A stretch of DNA of 64,000 bases from Henckelia pumila (taxonomy: Eukaryota > Streptophyta > Magnoliopsida > Lamiales > Gesneriaceae), in contig NC_133123.1 in the NCBI RefSeq assembly GCF_033568475.1, forward strand, positions 5,766,001 to 5,830,000, in the 5' to 3' direction. The notes below the pieces were generated by a model. That model was not told the origin of the DNA, did not search any database, and saw nothing but the letters and a program-made list of their open reading frames with translations. A program made the position numbers and the translations under genes. Positions 59,097 to 64,000 of this stretch are shown one piece after another; the first letter of the stretch is position 1; each line of letters begins with the position of its first letter.

Positions 59097-59119
59097 GGGG
59101 GGGGGGGGGGGGGGGGGGG
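59097..59119 (+). repeat. 23-base G tract (polypurine tract)
   Basis: AAGG... run of G immediately before the 3' LTR. It primes plus-strand DNA synthesis; the run length may be uncertain in the assembly. Confidence 0.85.
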
Positions 59120-59122
59120 AAT

Positions 59123-62008
59123 TGTAACACCCAGTATTTTTAGCACGTAAATTCGCATGCATAATTAGGGATTTTATTTATTTAGAATTTTAGATTATGG
59201 GTTAAATAATTATGTGAAATTATGTGTGCATGTTTTAAGTTATTTTTAAGCATTTAACCCATAATTAGTGATTTGTCATGATTTATGGAAATTAATTGTT
59301 TTGATCGCGTAGACGGGACCGTGGACGGACGAGATACCAAAATATTTAGCCAAAAATATTTTATGAGTTTTATGAGCCTTAAAATAATATTTTAAGGTAT
59401 TTTGTCAAGAAAATTTAGTATTTAGTTATATATTTATTTAAGGGTTTATTTTTAGCCAAAATAAGTCATTTTAATGACTTTTATTAAATTTTAAAAATTG
59501 CCTATTATTTTATTTCGGAATTTAGGAATTTATATCAGATTATTATGTATTTTAAGAGTTTAAAATTTTAAATATTATATTATATTATCTACCTAATTAG
59601 TTATATTATCTATTTAGCTTATATTTAAAGATTTTATTCCTAATATCCTACCCAATCCCTCCCATATCTCACGTCTAACTCCCTCAGCCGCCTCCACCAG
59701 TTTCTTCCCACCTCCATCATGCCAATTAGCAGAAATCTTCAAGCCTCCATAGCCAACTTTTGAAGGTTTTGTCAAGTTTTTTGTCCGATCGTCGTTCCGG
59801 AGTCCGAAGACGCAATAGCCTTCGTTTTTATTCATTAAGGCATGTCTAAAACTTTTATTTGGCCACCATATAAGCTATTATTCGTGCATGATGTTTTTTT
59901 TTCAGATTCCATAAGAATATTTCGAAATTATGCAATATTATTGAAGTTTGATGCATGTTTGAGTGTTTTCATGTCATAGCTCATGTTTTATTCAGCGTGG
60001 CTCGGTCCAGGGGCTTGGGGCTTGGGTCAGAAGTGATTTAGGGTCCTAGGGAATTGAACCATGGTTGGGCTAAGGGCTGGAGTTGGCTGGGTTCAAGGCT
60101 GGTTCAGTTTTTGGTCCATAGTGGCGCAGCAGATCGCACAGGTTTAGCGAGGTAGGGATATTGGCTCGTTCTCAAGCCACAGGGCGTGTTTTAGGCTGAT
60201 TCTAGTTTAGTTAAAACCGTAAGACAAAGAGGAAGGTATTACAGGTGGGCCTCCGGCCGGTGGTTTCCGGAGATGGGCGGCCGAACGGCCTGAAGTCGCT
60301 GGTTGCGCGCAGCGCGCGAGCAGAATAAGGGCTAGATTGTTTTGGGTCGTTCTCCTTCGTTATGGCTCGGTTTGGGCTGGTTTTTAGCTTTTTGGAAACG
60401 TCTTGAAGTGGGCTAGGTGTAGGCGGTGGTTTCATGGCCAAAGATAGCCGTAGTTGTCCGGCCAAAGGCGAGCAACAGAACTGCTCGCCCAGCCGATAGA
60501 ACAAGGGAAGAGGGCTACGGGTTTGGGGTTTTCTGGGGGTTCTGGGTCGGGTTTGGTCCTGGGTCGGGTTTGGGCATCCGGGTCGGGTCTAGGGTGTAAT
60601 TGGGTCGGGTCAGGTAGGTCCGGGTCCGGACAAGGCGGGCCGGGCTCGAGTATTTTAATTTTTAAGTGACTTATGTTTTAATTGAGTTTTTGGGCTAATT
60701 AATTAGAAATAAAATTATTTGGGTCACTAAATAATTTTATTTGGGCTTCAAATAATTTATTTAAGTCAACCCAATTAATTTTATGGGCTTGGGAGCCCAT
60801 GGGAATTATTTGGCCAGTCTTTGGGCTTTTGGGCCCATTGGGCCAGTCAGTGTATTTTTGGACCAGTATAGAATTTTATTGGGTTTAATTAAGTTAATGG
60901 CTTAAATATTTTTATTTAGGCCCAATTAAGTTTAATTAAGTTATTTGGGCTAAGATATGATTATTGGGCTTTTATTTAAGTTTAATGGGCTTAGAGTGAG
61001 TGACCAGCAGTCTGGACCAACCCATGAAAAATAAATAAGTCCGGAATATATATTTAATTATTTTTATGCATAAAGTCTATTTTAAGTATAAGTATATTAT
61101 ACTATGAAAAATTGATTAAATATATATTACAGACATATATTCAGTGCCTGCATTCATGAAATAATTTTATGGCATGATTTAATGTTTAAGGTTGAGCTAG
61201 AAAATAATTTTTATGTTGAAAGTTGAAGTAGTGTGACAATTTAAGGGGGACTAGTCCCCACATGTTAAGGGCAGTTTACTGTCAATTTAAGGGTAGTTTA
61301 CTACCATTAAGAGGTGATTCGTCACCGCCGCGTACGTTGGTTTTAAGAAACTGATCAGTCGAATTTTTAAGTTTAAGGTTACACTACGGATATGACCATG
61401 CGATGTTAGAAAATGTTATGCGCAACAATGTTATGCATGTATTATATGATTATATCTAAGATCAAGTTTAAGCAAGATTTTCAGTCATGATTCATGATTT
61501 TTAAGCATGCTCATTCATGTATATGATATGTATTAATGTAATTATGTGATGCATTATTTTTAATCTTGTTATAAAGGATTAGACATGTTGAGCCTCTAGG
61601 CTCACTACACTTATATGGTGCAGGTGAGTACGTAGAGGAAGATGTAGTTCCTACCGGTGGTGAGGACGTATGAGCGGACGCGCACTGATCCCCCGTGACC
61701 GCCGGCTGAGTTTTCATGGATATTTTAAGAATTTTAAAACTCTGTTTCTTTTATGTTTTGTCAGTGGTGAATTTTAGTATTATTTTTATTAAGTAATTTT
61801 GTTGCATGCAAGCTTTTAGGTAGATTGTCTGACAGTATTTTAATTAAGTTTGACTCAGTTATTTTAGTAAAAATGTTGCGTTTTATTTATGTTATTTTTA
61901 AATCTGTTTATTTTGTGCATATATGTATGGGCATGTATGTACATCTATTTTACTTAGTATTATTTTAAAAAAAAAATATTTCCGCATTTATTAGTAGTAG
62001 ATGTTTCA
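59123..62008 (+). repeat. 3' LTR of the gypsy element
   Basis: 2886 bp without the Cassandra insertion. It is the intact reference for the other LTR. Confidence 0.97.
61241..61371 (+). repeat. Tandem hairpin cluster (3' LTR copy)
   Basis: Same arrangement as 53493-53625. The first core is GGGGAC-TA-GTCCCC, differing only in the loop. The last is AACTGATCAGTC, with the outermost pair weakened. Confidence 0.85.
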
Positions 62009-62013
62009 GTTTC

Positions 62014-62960
62014 ACATGTTGAACCTAAGTTCATTGATGATGCTTTATTAGATGATTTTTGGATTATTGCTATGCAAGATGAATTGAATGAGTTTAAACG
62101 TAATGATGTTTGGAATCTTGTTCCTAGGCCGCATGATAGATCTATTATTGGAACTAAATAGGTGTTTAGGAATAAACCTTATGAGCATGGCACTATCACT
62201 AGAAATAAAGCTAGGCTAGTAGCTAAAGGATATAGTCAAGAAGAAGACATTGATTATGATGAGACATATGCGCCTGTTGCTAGACTAGAATCCATTCGCA
62301 TGCTACTTGCTTTTGCTTGATCTAAAAATTTTAAGTTATTTCAAATGGATGTCAAGAGTGTATTTCTTAATGGTGAATTGAAAGAGGAGGTTTACATTGA
62401 ACAACCTGATGGCTTTGTTGATGCTTTACTGTCTGATCATGTGTATAGATTAAACAAAGCTTTGTATGGATTGAAACAAGCTCCTAGAGCTTGGTATGAT
62501 AAACTGTCTACTTTCTTGCTTTCAAATGGTTTTTCAAGAGGAAAGATCGACATTACTTTATTCAACAAGAATGTCAAAAATGATCTTTTGATTGTGCAAA
62601 TTTATGTTGATGACATAATATTTGGTTCTACTAACGAAACTCTTTGTCAAGATTTCTCCAAACTTATGCAGGAATACTTTGAGATGAGCATGATGGGGGA
62701 ACTTAACTATTTCCTCGGTTTGCAAATCAAACAGTGCAAGGATGGGTTCTTTGTGAACCAAAGCAAATACATCAAGGATATTCTAAAGAAGTTTGGGATG
62801 GGGAATACAAAATCATCATCCACACCGATGAGCACAACAATCAGACTCGACAAGGATGAAAATGGTAAAACTGTAGATCAATCTTCCTTTCGTAGTATGA
62901 TTGGCTCCTTACTTTATGCTACTATTAGTAGACCGAACATTATGTTTAGTGTTTGATTGT
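62014..62960 (+). pseudogene. copia reverse transcriptase (3' half of the split element)
   Basis: Continues the frame broken at 50997. It has [76 protein letters not shown], the catalytic [11 protein letters not shown] and [13 protein letters not shown]. Stops lie at 62159-62161 (in place of a conserved Trp), 62318-62320 and 62954-62956. Confidence 0.94.
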
Positions 62961-63538
62961 GTGCACGATTTCAATCATGTCCAAAGGAATTACACGCCTT
63001 AAAACGCATTTTCAAATATCTTTCAAATATTCCAAATCTCGGCTTGTGGTATTCGAAAAATTCTTTCTTTGATTTAAAAGCATACTGTGATACCGACTTT
63101 GGTGGATATAAGGTGGACAGGAAAAGCACTAGTGAAACCTGTTTCTTTTTAGGAAACTGTTTAGTTTCTTGGTTTTTCAAAAAGCAAAACTGTGTTGCGT
63201 TGTCAACGACCAAAGCCGAATATATGGCTGCCGGTAGTTGTTGTGCGCAAATTCTTTGGATGAAGCATCAATTGCTCGACTATGACGTCTCTTTTTCAAA
63301 AATCCCTATTTTCTATGACAATACTAGCGCCATTTGTCTTACAAAGAATCCGATTCAACATTCGCGCACCAAACATATTGACATTCGTCATCATTTTATT
63401 CGTGACCACATCGAACAAAATGAAGTTGAACTTCAATATATTGACACGTCAAATCAAATTGCCGATATTTTTACAAAACCACTAGATGAAAATACTTTTA
63501 TTTGTTTGCGTGGTGAACATGGCATGATTGAGTTGTAA
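62957..63538 (+). pseudogene. copia RNase H
   Basis: 193 residues. It contains ALKRIFKYLSNIPNLGLWY, YCDTDFGGYKVDRKSTSE (an Asp usually followed by Ala-Asp), STTKAEYMAAGSCCAQILW, DNTSAICLTKNPIQHSRTKH and DIFTKPLDE, ending at TAA 63536-63538. It is the last coding part of the element. Confidence 0.93.
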
Positions 63539-63741
63539 TCGCTTGTAGACATAAGTTAAAATTAATGTCATATTAAGGGGGAGCTTAATATTAAAAAAAA
63601 TCGAGCAAATTAATGTTGGAGAATACAAATTAATTGTATTTTTCAATACTATAAAGCTCATATTTTTATATGGTTTATCTGTTTAAGAATTAATTTGCAA
63701 AATTTAAAATTAAAGAGTCAAAAATCGCAATTTTACCTCAG
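63539..63741 (+). other. 3' untranslated part of the copia element and presumed LTR start
   Basis: A polypurine tract AAGGGGGAG lies at about 63574. The sequence that follows would be the start of the 3' LTR but does not resemble 46664-46815. Confidence 0.5.
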
Positions 63742-64000
63742 GTGGATCGGAACCACCGATTATGGATCGGAACCATCGATTCCAGATCGGAAACACCGAT
63801 TAAGAATCGGAACTTCCGATCCCTATCCTGCCATTTTCTATTCTACGCGGTAATTTTCCCTCCAAGACATAGATCGGAACCTCCGATCACAAATCGGAAC
63901 TTCCGATCCACATCTTATCCGACTTTTTAAATTATTTTCACCGCCTTAAAATTAATTACCGCTTCAGGATCGGAACGTCCGAAGAACGTTCGGAGCTTCC
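63742..64000 (+). repeat. Second array of ATCGGAA...CCGAT dyads, open at the window end
   Basis: At least seven copies, for example GATCGGAACCACCGAT, GATCGGAACCTCCGATC, AATCGGAACTTCCGATCC. It shares the consensus of the 46.8-kb array but prefers AAC where that one has AAG. Confidence 0.85.

Larger units (their letters stand above)
50998..62008 (+). mobile_element. Ty3/gypsy LTR retrotransposon (chromovirus, Tekay/Del-like), 11.0 kb
   Basis: LTRs 50998-54259 and 59123-62008 start TGTAACACCC and end GTTTCA. They are flanked by GTTTC (50993-50997, 62009-62013). The primer site is TTGGTATCAAAGCC at 54261 and a 23-base G tract (59097-59119) serves as polypurine tract. The order gag, protease, reverse transcriptase, RNase H, integrase, chromodomain and the nearly 2.9-kb LTRs fit the Tekay/Del group. 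It interrupts the copia integrase-reverse transcriptase junction. Coding is broken by four stops and at least three frameshifts. Confidence 0.97.
46664..64000 (+). mobile_element. Ty1/copia LTR retrotransposon, split by a gypsy element; runs past the window
   Basis: Parts seen: 5' LTR, primer site, gag with two zinc knuckles, protease, integrase, then the nested gypsy element (50998-62008), then reverse transcriptase and RNase H, then a polypurine tract AAGGGGGAG at about 63574. The order and motifs are those of copia, with a Sirevirus/Tork-like long gag. The 3' LTR is not complete in the window. In-frame stops include 48630-48632, 50318-50320, 62159-62161, 62318-62320 and 62954-62956. The reading frame resumes exactly across the gypsy insertion once one GTTTC copy is removed. 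Confidence 0.92.

Overview
This window is plant nuclear DNA from a dicot; an asterid, perhaps near Lamiales, is my guess from overall character only. The evidence is a nuclear gene for the photosystem I antenna protein Lhca3 with a transit peptide, a P-class pentatricopeptide repeat gene, an early nodulin-like phytocyanin, GT-AG introns, AT-rich spacers, and plant TE families (Ty1/copia, long-LTR chromovirus-type Ty3/gypsy, a Cassandra 5S-bearing solo LTR, Helitrons, hAT-like elements).

Layout. 0-12 kb: a tandem duplication of about 5 kb before insertions. Unit A starts at or before base 1 and unit B near 5.0 kb. Each unit ends in a small Gly/Cys-rich protein gene (4.3 kb and 11.2 kb). Unit B is swollen by a hAT-like element, an unclassified 1.2 kb insertion and two small Helitrons, one with a hAT-type element inside its 3' hairpin. 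Unit A keeps the empty sites, so the Helitron boundaries can be read to the base. 12-17 kb: gene-free, AT-rich, with two palindromic MITE-like elements. 17.2 kb: a single-exon gene for an acidic 157-residue protein that I do not recognise. 19-22.3 kb: repeats and a candidate Helitron.

22.6-39.5 kb is the gene-dense part, all on the + strand: an 8-exon URI/prefoldin-like gene, a 2-exon phytocyanin (ENODL), an intronless PPR gene, a 9-exon ETHE1-type persulfide dioxygenase and a 3-exon LHCA3. A minus-strand Helitron carrying six tandem copies of its own 5' end sits just upstream of the ETHE1 gene. These are unrelated housekeeping, photosynthesis and cell-surface genes, not a cluster.

39.7-64 kb is retrotransposon. 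A complete but decayed minus-strand Ty1/copia element (270-bp LTRs, TSD GACAT) is followed by a three-level nest: a Ty1/copia element (46.66 kb to beyond the window) is split by an 11.0-kb Ty3/gypsy element (TSD GTTTC), whose left LTR holds a Cassandra solo LTR (TSD CATTG). All three coding regions are broken by stops or frameshifts.

The signals most worth a second look are: (i) tandem repeats in the gypsy LTR that keep a hairpin while the stem sequences change; (ii) an intron-like GT...AG segment that separates gag from pol in the gypsy element; (iii) a dense array of GATCGGAA/TTCCGATC dyads just upstream of the TATA box of the copia LTR, with a second array at the window end; (iv) the Helitron with stacked 5' ends. 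All alignments and counts were done by eye.
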